Counted from the stretch's first letter, positions 33,051 to 46,808 are shown. The stretch is 64,000 bases of DNA from Puffinus mauretanicus (GCA_023333565.1 JAJKFH010001094.1:4216001-4280000); one strand, 5' to 3'. Translations and numbers: made by a program. Notes: generated by a model not told the origin, from the sequence alone.

Positions 33051-35841
33051 GTGAGTGAAACGTATTTGCACGTTGTAGTAACAAAATCCAACATTGACAG
33101 GTTATATTTTATTCTGGAAGAAATGCCACTTTTGGGGGTTCATCTGATGTCGTAATTTGCAGCTTGATTGGTCGTTCTTGTGTAATAACCAAACTTTCAA
33201 GAACCTGTTTGTCTTGAACTGCCTTGTCATGAGTTTACATCTAAATCTGTAAAATATTTCAACTTCAAATTTAGAAAGGTAATTGAATTATGCTATAGGA
33301 AGCAAAATGTGTTATTTTTCACATCTTTCTAAAAGATCCTGGTATTTTAGCACCTTGCCTCCAAGGAACATCAAGTGGATAATATCCTTTACATCCATAT
33401 ATCTAGCCATCACCATGCAAAAGAAAACCTCTCTTCAGTGTGATTGTTCAATCAGATGCTTTGACTAAAGCATTACAGAGCTAATGTAGAAAGTAATTGA
33501 AGTAATATCCAACAAAGGGTTGTGAATTTTCCCATATGCCAAAGAGAAGCATTATGGATGTTAGTTTCTTTTTTTCGGTCTCTTGAGTCTGGGACCTGTG
33601 CAGCCCATTCTCTACAAAAAAAGACAAAAAGAGGAAGGGGGGGGGGGAGGGGGAAGTCTCCTGTGGGTGGAGGCATGTCTGTAAGTGTACACAAGACGTA
33701 TGTATGTGGGATAGTGGATTCAGATTATCAGAGGCACTTAATTATATGGTAATCAGAGGAATCTACCTTCAGGGAATTAATGTTAAATTTTTTTTTGTAG
33801 TTCATACCTTTTTTTTTTTGCTTGCACTGCCTAACTCTGGCAGAAAGCTTATTCCCCAAAACTAAGCCCCTGAGAGTAAATACCTGATCATCCCAGGTGA
33901 CCAGTAGAGCGTGATTGACCTCGAGCTGGTACAGTCTCTAGTTCAAAAGTAGTGCTTCTGATGTAACTTTGCGTTTTTGCTGTGTTATTTTGTGTTGCAT
34001 GAGTTGCACCATCCACATTCCATATTTGCCTGTTCTTTATGCTTCTGTAGCCTAAATTACTCTGTCTCCCCACCATTTAGGTCTAATCATATATTGGAAG
34101 AGAAAAGCCCATGACTTGAAAGTTATAAACATGAATGGTTCTCAGTCTCATGTCCTGGGCCTTACAGAAAGGTAGGGAAACAGCGGGTCCTTTGTGGCAA
34201 GCAATGGCAGTGCTGTGCCCGGCAGGATAGTGAAAAGTCTTGGATTTCAGGAATCTAATTGCCCCTGTTGGAAGAGTGATGTGTAATGAGTGATGTGAAA
34301 TAAGTGATTTTTCCCATGTGATAAATTGAAAAGAAATTGATGGGAAGAGATGATGCAGAAGCTCCTGCCCCCTAATCAGTGGTTCAGCTAACATACGGTA
34401 CTAGCAGGAAATTTCCTGCTGATTGTATTGCTTCAGAAGAAGAAAAATCATCCCATTGCTTGAAAATGCAGTGTTTTGTCTTGGAAAGAAAAATGCATTA
34501 AATCATGGTACTTAGTATTTTAGACCTGCCTTGTCAGATCAAGGTTCGCTGGAGCTAGTAGAGGCTGATTCAAATATACAGTTTCTGCCGTAGCCTGGAG
34601 ATGACATTTTAGTCTCTGCTGTCACTAATCTGGCTGGGAATGACAATCACAGTGATAATTACATGGGAACTCCAGAGTCTCAGAGGCAAAGCAAAGCCTC
34701 TGAGAGAGGCTTTCTCCATAGAGAATTTGCTTCTTGAACAACCAAAAGCGACAAATCAAATCCTTCTGTGTCTAACTGATGCAGGTCGCCTGATACAATC
34801 GGATGACGTTTTGTATCAAAGCAAAGCTAATTATTAGTAGAATTGTATTGCCTTGCGTGTTTTAGTTTTGGAACACATGCATATTCATTATTCTGTCTGC
34901 TCTTGAAAGATTTAGCAATTGGTTATTACAGTTAGATAATTACTAAATACATCCTGTTCTTCTGGAACTTGGATGAAATGCAGACTCAGGAGCCAGAAGG
35001 GAATACTCAGCAAAACTGAACTGTGCTAAATCGAAAACTGATCAGAAAGTGCTGCTTTCTGCAATGCACTATTTCACTTTGGAGCACATTGGGCTGAGAT
35101 GATGTTGGGTTTTGTTCAGCGCTGGTTGTGCGTGACTACGCTGTGTTCCTTCAAAGTGAGTGCCTGGGCAGCAGCATGTAATCTTACCCGATTGCCTTGT
35201 CCTTGGCTGCATATAAGATAATAACATACAACATGTGATGTCCACAACAGGTGCAAACCATCACGAATGCTCCTGATGTGAGGATGGTGGAAGATCCGGA
35301 AGAGCGGATAATTTATTAGAGTAATGGAACCATCCATAGTTAAATTGGAAAGGCACAAACACTTATTGGAACATCTTTTGTGTTTCCATGCATATAGTCA
35401 GCCATTAGGGGTTAGGACAATATTTCCCTGGGGAAATACTCTAGCTATGTCAGAACTGCCTAGATTAGGGGCGGTTTGTTCTTGCCCTTGTATTTCGCTG
35501 GGAAGTTACCAAAATTACAAACCACGAAAAAGAGACTTCTGGTGAGATAAGTGTGCCCTTTCCCATAATTACTCCTAGTTCTGGTTTAAGGCTTGTTTGT
35601 CTCACAAACCATTTGTACAGAATGTTACCATCTTTTGGTTGGCTGTGTATTTTTAAGCCCTAAAAGAGTAAATGCATGTGCAAACATAGGTGCAGTGAAA
35701 TGTTGCCTATTGAAAACTGAACTCATAAAAACCTGTTCTAAAAGTAATAGACAATCAGCATCTTCTTTTACAGAGGAAAATAATTTTAAAAAGAAACAAC
35801 TCTGAATGTAATTAAACATCGTAACTCTGGTTTATATGTGT
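33051..35841 (+). other. TPK1 last intron, no gene seen
   Basis: AT-rich intron containing the G-run at 33637 listed separately and T-runs near 33788-33820. Nothing else is recognised. Confidence 0.5.
33631..33653 (+). repeat. G-run, possible G-quadruplex
   Basis: GAGGAA followed by 11 G, one A and 5 G. The run can supply four G3 tracts with short loops on the plus (sense) strand, so a quadruplex in RNA or DNA is possible; folding is inference. Confidence 0.7.
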
Positions 35842-35975
35842 TTAATAGCTATAATAATACTTACCTACTGTATCTCACAGGAGCCTTTTGAAGCTTAATT
35901 AATTAGCGTTTCTAAAAGCACACTGAAATCCTAAGATGAGAAGAAATTCCAAGTACATTGTATTGTTGCTGTTTT
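35842..35975 (+). mobile_element. MIR-like ancient SINE relic, 3' part
   Basis: The series AATAATACTTACCTACTGTA, TCTCACAGGAGCC, GAAGCTTAATTAATTAGCG, and CTGAAATCCTAAGATGAGAA follows the plus-strand 3' half of MIR (ATAATACTTACCTACCTCAC, then GTGAGGATTAAATGAGTTAA, then GAAATCCTCAGATGAAAG). A diverged but ordered match; the element is long inactive. Confidence 0.65.
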
Positions 35976-37429
35976 ATGAGCAATTTTGAGAAAAACCTGG
36001 TACTTCCAGAGATCCAGAATGCGTTTTAGCATTCCATCATAATTTTACATTCACATAAAGTTAGCTTCTTGTTGTTTTCCTAAGATCTTCCTCCTCCTAG
36101 ACTCAACACTTAAGGCTGTTGTTTGCCTAAAACCCAAAATATGTTTTTAAAGCAACTCTTAATGTTAGGTAAATACCATTTCTTTCCTAGACCTTTTTTG
36201 TTTTAATTTTCTTCAGAATTGTCAGTCATAGATCAGAAGTGCTTAAATAACTTACGGCCAATTTCAGTGACAGTATTAACATTAACTCAAACTATGCAGT
36301 GTTTTCGTATTCAGGGCAACTTCTTAACTAGTGGGAAGACTGTTAAAAGTCTTGTGATAGTTCTCAGTAGTTTATATTTCCTCATTACAGCAAATGAGTC
36401 CCATCAGCATGTTGTTTTTCAAAATAAGGAAAGCAGGAAAAATAAGCAAACAAACAGTTACAGAGCCTCAGTCTTCAGTAGGAATGGAAATTTGAGGGGC
36501 GAGAGGGGTCCACAGAAAGGATGGCATCACAGCTGGTTCATTAGGTGTTTTAAAGATGAACTATTAATCAGTTCTGAAATTAGACCACATCTTTAGTTAA
36601 CTAGAGAACCTAAAACCTTTCTCTCTGTGTGTAGGGGAGAGGGGCAGAGATGTCAGACAGGCTGACCTAGAAGTAGACAAGTGTATTTTCACTTGTGTTG
36701 GGTAGATGCTCATTTTTCTTTGGGTTCACATTTGTGACAAAATATATTTGAACCCAGGAAATACTTTTTAAGGTATTGAATTTTTTTTTCCCCGCTCTTT
36801 ATAGCTACATTTAAAAAAGGCAGTTATCTGGATTGAGTTATATTGAAGGTTATTGTTTTATAAGTTAAATCAGCCCTACTTTTTTTTTTTAACTGACATC
36901 TCTACCTTTTAATCTGATTTTATTATGATTGCCACTACACAGATAGTTTCATGTACACATCTTCAAAGAAATAACTCCTCTAACTAATGATACTGATGAG
37001 TAATTTGTGTTGCAGGTCTACAGTCTGAGGCAGGAGGAAGGACTTACCGCCGGAATTAGCCAGTTGAAGGCTTAGGAATTGCTGGATGGTTCTGTCATCT
37101 CAGGAAAAGCTCTGATAATTCTTAATATTTATTATGAGTTATGGAGGACCCTTCACTTTTAAGCAGCACTCTCTTCAACACTGTTTTTCCCCATGCCTCT
37201 CGCAGAGTTATGAAATAGAGGAGGACACGGGCTTCATTATGTACAAAGTGTTTAGCACTTCTGTGATTTTTATTATCTGATGTCAACATGAATATCTATT
37301 GCCGTGAATATCCACTGTCTGTGTTCTGGATAGTTGTTCCAACATTCTGTCTGGATTTGACCTCATGAGAAAAAGATTTTTTTATTATACTCCATTGAAG
37401 GTTTCAATTATGTGTTCGATTAGAAACAT
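35976..37429 (+). other. TPK1 last intron, no gene seen
   Basis: AT-rich intron. Long T-rich tracts end in acceptor-like sites (for example the tract before TTTATAG at about 36804), but without an open segment and donor after them. Confidence 0.5.
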
Positions 37430-37615
37430 CATAGAACAGATGGGGAACTGTGCTAGGAATCGTTAGACTCTGGCATTTTCTCAGCTTTTGCTGGGTAACC
37501 CAGGGCCACTCCAAGCATACTTCTCTGTGCTTCATTTTTCCCCACTTCAGAAACAGGAGTAATGCCACTGACATCCTTTAAGTGCTGCGAGATCTACTGA
37601 TGAAGATTTCTGCAC
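37430..37615 (+). mobile_element. MIR-like ancient SINE relic
   Basis: Ordered matches to the MIR family: GCTGGGTAACCCAGGGC (CTGTGTGACCTTGGGC module), CTCTGTGCTTCATTTTTCCC (TCTCTGTGCCTCAGTTTCCC module), CAGAAACAGGAGTAATGCC (TGTAAAATGGGGATAATA module), and GTGCTGCGAGATCTACTGAT (GCTTTGAGATCTACTGATG, the sauropsid version of the tail). Diverged and inactive. Confidence 0.7.
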
Positions 37616-37779
37616 AAAAGCTAATGGTGCCGGTGTTACTCCTGACTGGTCACTGGATGCGCTGTGTAACTGCCGCACAGGGCTGCACTCTCCACTGGTT
37701 TGCTTCTCTTCCCATCTTCTCACTGTCTTGGTTCCTTTGACTGGTATTTTTTTCAGGATTGGGATGGTCATGTGTTTTT

Positions 37780-37860
37780 TGTTTGTGCAGTGCCCAGCAC
37801 AATGAAGTCTGAAGGCATTGACTGCTATCGCACTGGTAATTAAAACTGAACTTAGTAAGT
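37780..37860 (+). mobile_element. Ancient LINE/SINE 3' tail
   Basis: TTTTTGTTTGTGCAGTGCCC followed by AGCACAATGAAGTCTGAAGG, ATTGACTGCTATCGCACTGG and TAATTAAAA matches the amniote tail TGTTTGTACAGCGCCTAGCA, CAATGGGGTCC, GGCGCTACNGTAATA. It may be the continuation of the MIR-like copy at 37430-37615, with the 165 bases between them being a highly diverged middle or an insertion. Confidence 0.55.
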
Positions 37861-40800
37861 TGACGGGATGGTTATGTTAACAGCCTATAAATCCCTCCTG
37901 CACAGAACTGGATTGTTCTTAGCTTGCTGAATTCTTGTACCTGTGGCATTTTGATCTTGCAGGTTTTCTCACTATGTAGAATGCAAACTTTGATTTTTAG
38001 GCAAGTTGGGATGCTTTGAGAGAAAACGCAGTAGTCATCCGTCGGTTTTTGAAGTATATTGGCTCCATTGGTTTCACAAAGCCGGTCTTAGGTATTTGTT
38101 TCTCTGTTTGTCTTGCTACATTTACAAGCTCCTTTGCCTTTTCAGGTGAAACTCTTGTAACCAAACCACAGACAGCTGACTTGTTCTTTATTTAATCTAT
38201 AGTCTTCGCATGGGCTGTAATTCCAATTTAAATTCTGTGGAAAAAAAAATTGCCATTGAATATTTTAGGTTGCAGTTTTGGCTTTAGATCTATAAGAAAG
38301 AGAGTTTCTGTTCACTCTGTTTAAGCAAGTACTTCAACATATAATGACTTTAAAATGCCTCAGTTCTCATCAGATTTAACAGTAGTGCTGCTGAAAGGCT
38401 CTTGCCAGCTCTAGGGATTGGGATTTTAGCAATGCATTTTTAGAAGGGAAAAGATTAAGCCCATGAGATCTTCAGGCAGTAAAACTCTGAACAGACCATC
38501 AATCTCCACAGCTAAAAGCTGCTCCTCTGGCCTTGGGCCGGCTCCGCACCTATAGGGCATGCGAAGGAGCCAGCTACGCAGTCCTCACCTGGCCCCGCGT
38601 ACCCAGGGAGTCATTGCCCCAGCCGTTTCACTGCAGCAGCGGTCAGTGCTGAGGACAACCTGAGATATTTCAAAGAGGGATCCGAGCAGAGCTGCTGAAT
38701 GGGTAGAGGGTTTGCCTGTCTCCAGTCTCCACTGCTTTTCCCTCAGTCTTTAAAATTCCTGCGATACCCACAGGTTTTTCTGAGGTGAAATGACCTATAA
38801 ATATATCAGACTCTTTGAAGATACGTTGTCCTATGCCAATCAAAAGTATAAAGACATACTATCCTTACTACTAAAAATAATTGGAGAGGTGCCAGTGAGG
38901 CGCCAATTTAGAGAAATTATTGCAGCGAGACAGATCCCTACATAATTGATATTTGGTATGGACAGATTTATGGAGGTAGCTGTTACAATCCTATTAAATA
39001 CTTAGCTGAAGCACTTAGCTCTGTCACTTTTATTAGCACAGTTTTGCACACTCTTTCCATGGTAATTTGAGCTGTGTATTTTTTATCGTTTGTGTGACTT
39101 CCTGCGTTGCAGAAAGACATCTTTAAAACTCCCAGCGTCTTCCTTTACGCTCATGATAGGCAGACTGCATTGACATGGTCTTCACACAGGAGCAAGCACC
39201 TTTTTCTTGTCCTGCCTTTGGCGGTACTTCCCCCCTCCATCTGGACAGATCTGCTGCGGTTTTTTTCCACACTTCATGCCGGAAACATACTGCATATCTA
39301 ATATATTGTGTTCAAAGAAGCCGAATTTGCTTTTTTAATACAAGCTCTTATCTCTTACCGAGCATAGATCTACAAATACTGTACTATGTCCCCCACAGCT
39401 ATTCTCTGTTTAGAGATTCTTCATCATGTGTCGGACAGATGGCACAATCAGTGGGTTGTATCAGAGCATTAAAAAAAGAAATTCTTTCTCGCTGCTTCTA
39501 CCCAGACTGTTTTGAATTCAGTGAGATGCAACAGCTGTAACACAATCTTTCAATGACAACTCTGAACATGGGGGTGAGGGGGGTTGTTTCATTTGAAAGT
39601 CAAAAAATACGTCAGAAAAATGGCACTAAAAAAAAAAAAACATAAAGGGCTTTAACAGAGCTATGAAGGTTGCAAGGTTAAGAACCTGACTTTTTGGAGT
39701 TGTTTATTCTCTCAGCTGTCTCAGATTACAGGCGGATCTCCATTTGCAGCTGCTGATACAAACAATACAGCACTGTTTTTCCTTCTGTCGAACATTTCTT
39801 AAGACTGCTCATTTGTTATAACTAAGGTATCTGGTACTTACAGATACCTTACCAAAGCATCAAAGACGCTAGTATTCTTAGTAAGCATGATAGAAAAAGC
39901 AGCATTAATAATACAGGGGTTTGCTGAGGGAACAGCCCTAGGTTTCTGTATTGGGCATCTGTTGTGCCTGACCATTACCAGCTCTGCAGGCATGCAATTT
40001 GTTTTTAATATCAAAGAACCTGAAATCTTTGATAACTGTTAAATGATATAAAAAAGAATAGATCTTGTGTTTTAGTCCTCATCCTACACAAGCCATTAGT
40101 AGTCTTTTCTACATATGCTTTGTTCCCACCCATCCCTGTCACTCCTGCCCCCAAGAGGAGTGGTCCTAGTGCAGCTCCTGTCAGGGATCCCAGCTTCCCA
40201 CAAGGAAGAAATTCAGTCAGCAGAAGAAGCAGTGATAAGCTGCCAGCATGCACAGGGTAGTGCGTACGGTCTTGAGAAAAGGTTGGAAGAAAGATGAGGG
40301 TCTCTGCAGAGCTGGCAAGGAGCCGAGCTGCGGAGATGAGGGTGGTTGGAGGTGGGAGAAGGGAGGCACTGGAGGGAGCTCCTGCCTTCTGACTGCCAGG
40401 TGAGGGGTCTTGGAAGGCCCCCAATTGCTGCTCGTCTTCAGCTTACTCCTGGGGAGAAAGCCTGGCCTGATATTTGTAGAAGAAGCATCCTTCCTTTCGT
40501 ATCTCCAGCTGCACATTTTATACAATATACCATAGGGAGAAGATACATCTTCTCTCTTGCGTCGTTATCCACTTTCTGTAGAACAGAGCTTTTCACTTCA
40601 TCTTCCTCCAACTTTCATGTTCCCTGGTTATACCACTACAGTCAAACTGCTCCTGTAACACTGCTTTAGGTGCTTTTATTCCTAGAAACAGCAGCTTTTT
40701 AAGCTAATCTTATACCCCTGCCGAGGTAAACTTGAGCTATATGAGAAGGTGCTCTCAGCTAATACAGGGAATTACACAAGAATAACTGTAACCATTTAAA

Positions 40801-43800
40801 TTCGTATTCTATTTAAATCTGAATAATTTTTTCACATTAGCGAGTTGTAAAAGAAAGGAAGTTTTTAATTTAATCTTTTAACAGGGGGGAAGATGGGAGT
40901 ACAGACTAGAAACAGACGTTCCTCCCTTTGTGTCATTGCAATATTCAACTCTTTACCTGGCACTGTGTGGGATGCAGTTTGGATTGTGGGACAGGCTTGA
41001 TATTTCTGCTAAATGATCAGCAGGTAAATGATTGTGCTGATATTTAATTGTCACCTTTTAGGTTCAATAGTTTAACAAGTCATTGTGACAGATGAGGTGG
41101 CTGTGGCATCTGAAAGCTGTTCGGGTAGCATTTACTTTGTCTCACTCGGTGCGCTTCTTCATAACTGTGATGACTAGAGAGGGGAGCAAAAGGAAAGGAT
41201 TGTGCAGTTGTGGGTGCATCCTGGCAAATGCAAAAAGTCCTGCCAGAGGTTCTTGATGCAGGTTTTGACCACAGAAGTACACACCGTCCTGTGTAGCACT
41301 GTGATGTTCTGTGAAGTTAATGCTGCAGCTTACTGAGAGATGGGACTCCAAATCACTGCGAGAAACACCAGCCAGCAGTTTGACAACTCAATGTTCATTG
41401 CACTGTTCTTTTTCTATGCATACTATTATCATTTTTGCAAGTAATTATTATTGCCCTCCTGGACAGTCAGTTAACTCTCCGTAAAATTCTGCTAGAACAG
41501 AAGCAGAGGAACTTGCCCTTTTCCAACATGTTCAGCAACACTGACACTGTTTTTTATTGGTCTGTGCATTTTATTATACTTCATTCCCCATGACAACACA
41601 AAGTGGTGAACAGCTGGCCAGCTGCTGAAGTGCTTGTGCAACCAGAGAAGTTGGGAAAGGGAGTGGAGGGAGTCTGGTTGAGAATTGCTTGCCAGCTTTA
41701 CTGCAGAATGATGATTAAAATGTTTTGTTGAGTTTAACATGTGTGCACGTGAGAGTCAGCAAAACAGCTTGGGCTGCCTTCTGTTTCCTTCTCTATTTGT
41801 TTAGCATACAATTTCTCAAACGTCACATTTAGTGTAATAACTCTCCTTTCATTCGTATGATATTAATCTGACTTTTAACTCTTCCTCCTGTTGCACTTTA
41901 AATGAGCTGCCAGTGCAACACCAGAGTTGGGGGTTTGACTTACATCTTCCTTTGCTTAGCACTTATCTCACGCCACTTCTTGTGGACTTGTTCTAGGTGG
42001 GCAATGGAGTGAACAAATGGAAATGACGGTTCCACTGGAGAAGCCTGAAATCGCTAGTGCAGGAGAAACCAAAGGGCTCTCTGGGAACTGAGGTCACTTT
42101 TTTTATTAAGAGTCCATCAATATACAGCTCATAAACCATCAGTAGCTCTTTGGATGGATGTAAATCAGCAGCTGTACTTTATGTTACCCAAAGTATTGCA
42201 GGCTGCTTTTGACAATATTTTAGACATTTTCATAATGTGCGTATAATCAGATGGAATACCATTGCATTCTTGCCTTCGCGGCAAGGGATCCAGGGATCCA
42301 TACATGCACACATAATCCATTACAGACAGTTGTGATGTAGGTACTTCAGACTGATAACAGTTATTGCATTTCTCTCAAATTATAACTAGGAAAATATGTA
42401 GGAAATATAACGTTTACAAGGGGAGAAGGACAAGGGATTAAGGGATAAATTGCCTGTCCACAGTAGTGCTGTTAGGAAAATGTAGATACCCATGCTGTGA
42501 TGCATCTTGCCAAACGTTAGAGGTCTGCAGCTAGCTATCCACAGCTGCTCCTTTTATGGTCAGTATATGAGTGGGCAGTTTGAGAGTACCATTTATTTGA
42601 TTCACTTCAGATGTTTACCTTAGGATGAGTCACACCCCCTATACAGCTATAGCCCTAGGACATTGTAGGTATTTGCATTTTCTCAGATGAATCTCACCCC
42701 CATTTCCTCTCCCGAGTGAAATATTTTCCAGAAGGAGAAGTACTTTATGAATTGCCATCATTCTTATTTCTGTATATTTTCAGAAGATTTTCATTGTGGG
42801 TGCAAAAGTGTGCATTTGTAAGTCCATACTTTATGTAGAGATTTTTCCTCTCCAACATACAAGGTCAAAATGCTTCATCCTCGTGTCCTCTGCAGAATTT
42901 GAAACTGGCTGTGTGGGGATGGTTGCCATCTCATACCTCTGATGATCTCTAAAGATGACCACTACTGTGCTGACAAACACTTCCTTAACGTTTTCTTAAA
43001 GCAATTTACTTTTTTCAAAAGTGTTGTGTTAACAATTGGTGCAACTTGGAAAACTGAAAAATGAGTGCAGTTGTGGCATTTTCATGCTAGCAGAGATACA
43101 GCACTTGTTTTTCGATGTTTTTACTGGCTGTAAATCAGAACATTTAATCAAGAGCCTTTATAATAAATTTTAAAGGTCACTTTTGCAAAAGCAAAAAAAT
43201 ACCCAACAAGATAATGTGGACTTTATTCCTCTGATTTATTTTTTTTTTTTTTTAGAACAGAAGGCCAATTAATTGCCCAAGCTTAATAGCAGCCCTGCTT
43301 GGACTCCCCTCTGTTCTGAAATCAGCACTGTGGTTTGTGGTTTATTGTTTTGAATAGTTAGTAAAGCTGTCAATCTTCTTGAAATCCATTTCTGAATTCA
43401 GAAGACTTGTATGCCATGAAATCTGTGATAATTGCTGAAAAAATAAGTGTATAATTTACATGAAAAGTGTGGAGGGGAGTGGTCCTGCTTTTTCCCAACT
43501 TCTTTTAACCCGCTTTTCTTCTTTACTATGTGTTGTTGCTCTTTGTTGTAATTTTTTGTCTATGTTTTAGGTTCTTTTGTTAATTTTAATCCAGGGCATA
43601 ACAAGAATGAGCACTAGAACAGGGAATTAAGAATTAACTCAGTAATCTGGCTGTTAGCACCTTCCTCATTTTGAGCTTCGCTGAAAATAATGAACATCAT
43701 TTAGTGCCCTGCTCCACCTCTCTAGGGAGGTGAAGAATAGTCCTCAAAGTTAGTTTAAAGTAAAGGAAGTAATTTGTTCCCCTTCCCTGAAACTCAGTCT

Positions 43801-44813
43801 CTCTAGCAACTTTATTATTCAAAATGTAAGAGCTGATGTAAGGCATCGTATCCTGGATATTAAACAAGCCTCTCTATTTCCAAACTACCAGTAGTCCTGA
43901 TAGTGTCAGCTCCTGTCCCTCCTGAGAGCAACTTAGTCTCAATCATGTTTTGGAAAGACCACTTCTATTAACTGGAGTATTTTGGAGAGATTTTTAAAGG
44001 CATGACAGAAAAGTACATGAGTCCTGTTGATTCCATGCCTTGGCACATCCTTAAAGTCTTCAGGAGCCTTGGAAATTTTAGCATTAGTCATTCACTTTTC
44101 CACTGATTTTTCAGCAAGTGCAATAGTTATGGTTTTGGCTTTCTGAAGTTAACTGGACTGAAAAGAATCCGTACTTTACTTAGGTGTTAGGATGATCATG
44201 ATTTCTAGCCAGGATTAATAAACGTCATTGTGTTCTTCAACACATAATTTTTTTTTTTCTGTGTTGATTACATGATACCTTGGAAGTTCCCCTTTCTTAA
44301 ATGCCTGCTTGACAAATCTATGTCCTTAAGATTTCAAGATCCATATTTCTAGTTTTAAATAAAAGTTAAATGTTGTGCACTAAACCTGTCTCTTGACTAA
44401 ATCTAATTTCTTGAGCATGTCCACTTCCATGGAGGCAGCAGAAACAATGTACTGTGTGTTTCTGCATATGAATGGCAGCAAATATGAAAAGAAACCTTGA
44501 AGAGGTTAATTGCCGATTTCATGTGTAGCAATAATTTGACAGATCCTAACTTGCTGAATCAGCAGGTTTTCCAAACACAGCGTTTTGGACAAATTTCTTG
44601 TTGACTTGTTTTCCCTTAATACAGAAATTTGGTTTTGAATTCATTTAACCTGTAGGACATCCAACTTCAGCACTTGAAAGTTTCTATTTCTGTTATTATT
44701 TTCACTTTCTACATTTTGTCATCATGGTCTTAGGCCACCTAGTTTGGCTGTTCACCCCCATTCTTTATGTTCTCACTTGTGTGTTTCTCTGATGACTACC
44801 AGAGCACTCTGTG
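37861..44813 (+). other. TPK1 last intron, no gene seen
   Basis: About 7 kb of AT-rich intron. A short GC-rich patch with several CpGs lies at 38520-38660, and A or T runs at 39628-39640 and 43237-43254. The perfect hairpin at 39823 is listed separately. The minus-strand frame at 40011-40424 lacks any family feature and is taken as chance. Confidence 0.5.
39823..39851. repeat. Perfect inverted repeat, 11-bp stem, 7-base loop
   Basis: TAAGGTATCTG (39823-39833), loop GTACTTA, then CAGATACCTTA (39841-39851) is an exact reverse complement. The stem is too short for a typical pre-miRNA and the pairing does not continue outside it. Confidence 0.85.
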
Positions 44814-44880
44814 AATCCATGTACAAATAGAAGAGTTTTTTCCTATCAATCCATGTACAAGTAAAAGAGTTTTTTTCAAA
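44814..44880 (+). repeat. Two-copy 34-bp tandem duplication
   Basis: AATCCATGTACAAATAGAAG then AGTTTTTTCCTATC is followed at once by AATCCATGTACAAGTAAAAG then AGTTTTTTTC. The copies differ at only a few positions, so the duplication is fairly recent. Confidence 0.9.
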
Positions 44881-46808
44881 AAGTATTAACGAACAATTTT
44901 TTCAGTAATAATAATGGCCCATAGTTTAGGAGACAATATGTAATAACACTGGTGTTTTGCCTGAGCATCTAGAGTATGTTAAACCTCAGTCAGAGAGCAC
45001 TGAGATACAAAGTTGATGCAAAGCCTAAAAGTCTCAAGGAAGTAGGGCAGCTATGCTAGCCGGAGAATCGACGCTGCACGTAGAACGAGACTGGTGTGCC
45101 AGGAGTTGCTAATGTGATGCACTTCAATATAAACATGTGTTGGATGTGAAATGTGACTTTGAAACATGCCATTTACAATGTAAATATTTCCTCAGACAAG
45201 GAGGCTGGATAAACTTTCACAGTGGCACGTATTTACAAGGAGTACATAAGCTGTGGGCTACCGAGGTTACTGTATTTTACTTTGCTTTTCTTTAAACTGG
45301 TATAAATCATAAATGACTCAGCTTCAGTACAGTACCTTCTGATTTATGTGGTAACTGCTAGAAGCCAGGATGAGCTTGATGTTGATTTTATGCACTATTG
45401 AGCAAGAGGTAGTGTTTAAACTGCAACATCTCAAGAGTAGCCATGCTGACTTGTATACCCACATGCATCTGATGTGGGAAGACATTCAATGTCTCTGCCC
45501 TTCTTTAGATGGAAAGAACTACACTCTCCCGCTTATACATCATGACACAAAGTGGAAACCATCATCTTCCTGTTTATATTGGAAGTTGCGGCATCTGAAC
45601 GGGTTACAAGAAAGAAGCTAGGCAGTATCCCTCCCACCCTCCCTCCTTCTTCCCTGGGATGTACCTTTGCATTACAGAGTGCAGTTTTCTTACACTCTCA
45701 TTAGAGGTGTGATCCCTGTCCAACTCTAGGCCTGTAACAGCTGTTCTTTAAATCTCGGTGTGTAAATATTTAATGGTGCTTATTAATGAGACCCTTCCTC
45801 ATGCAGTTAACTAAAAAAACTCCCCCTTGTTTACACAAACTAGTGTATCCAACTGCAAGTGCACTGTAAAATCAAGGATGGCACTAGAACACAATATCCT
45901 GCTTGGAAATCAGTTGCCTACAGTAGTGCTCAAGGACATGGGAATCTGAAGATTTCTGTCTTGGAGGAGGGACTAGGTCTGACTATTTCAGGTTTCATTC
46001 AAGGAATCTTAGTTATTTGCCTGTCGGTACTGTTGCATGTGAAATAAGGATTTCGCTACTCTTTCACCTGTTCAGGGTAGTATAAAGATTGCTTGACTGT
46101 TATGGAAGTGAACTAATTTTTTATAGATGGAAAGAAGATGCCACTGAAAGTTTCCCCATTTACCTTTTTGTGCTGACTTTTGGCCCTACTATATACTTTT
46201 GACAGTTCTCGGTATTTGAAATATTATTTGCACATCATTAACAATTTATGCTGCATGTCAAGTTTTAGATAAGCTAATGACAAGTCAGATTATATATGTG
46301 CTCATTTGCACACACATAAAAATATCTTGGATAAAGAAGTAGAGCAAACTGCAGAAAAGTTGCCGAATACTTTATGGTTACTTGTGCTTTATTGCTCAAT
46401 TGACATCTTGAGAATATATTGTCTTATTTTGTAGTAATAAGAAACTTTTCCATATACATCTGCAATGTCTTTTCTCATGGGGAAAAAGTTAAAAGCTATG
46501 CAGTCTGTATTTTTGGGGGTTTTTTTAACAACATTGCACTTGCGCAATGCTATGTTCTAGGATCATTTACATTATATAAGTGGATATTTGCATACATAAA
46601 AATTCACATTCAGGTGTAAACATCTCTGGGTATAGTGTACATATATGTCTTGGTGGCTAAGAAAGTATGAAAATGTGCTGTCGTCATGCCATCAGGTAGA
46701 CTTTCAATGAGATGAGACCTGTAGTAATGTCCAAAAAACCTGAGAAAACTATTCCACAACCAATTTCCAAAGCAGTACATTTGTATGAAAAAACAGTGAT
46801 CCACATTT
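44881..46808 (+). other. TPK1 last intron, no gene seen
   Basis: AT-rich intron with short chance frames only. Confidence 0.5.

Noticed and set aside
40011..40424. 137-codon minus-strand frame
   Set aside because: Leu/Ser-rich chance frame with an overlapping open frame on the opposite strand and no family match that I recognise.
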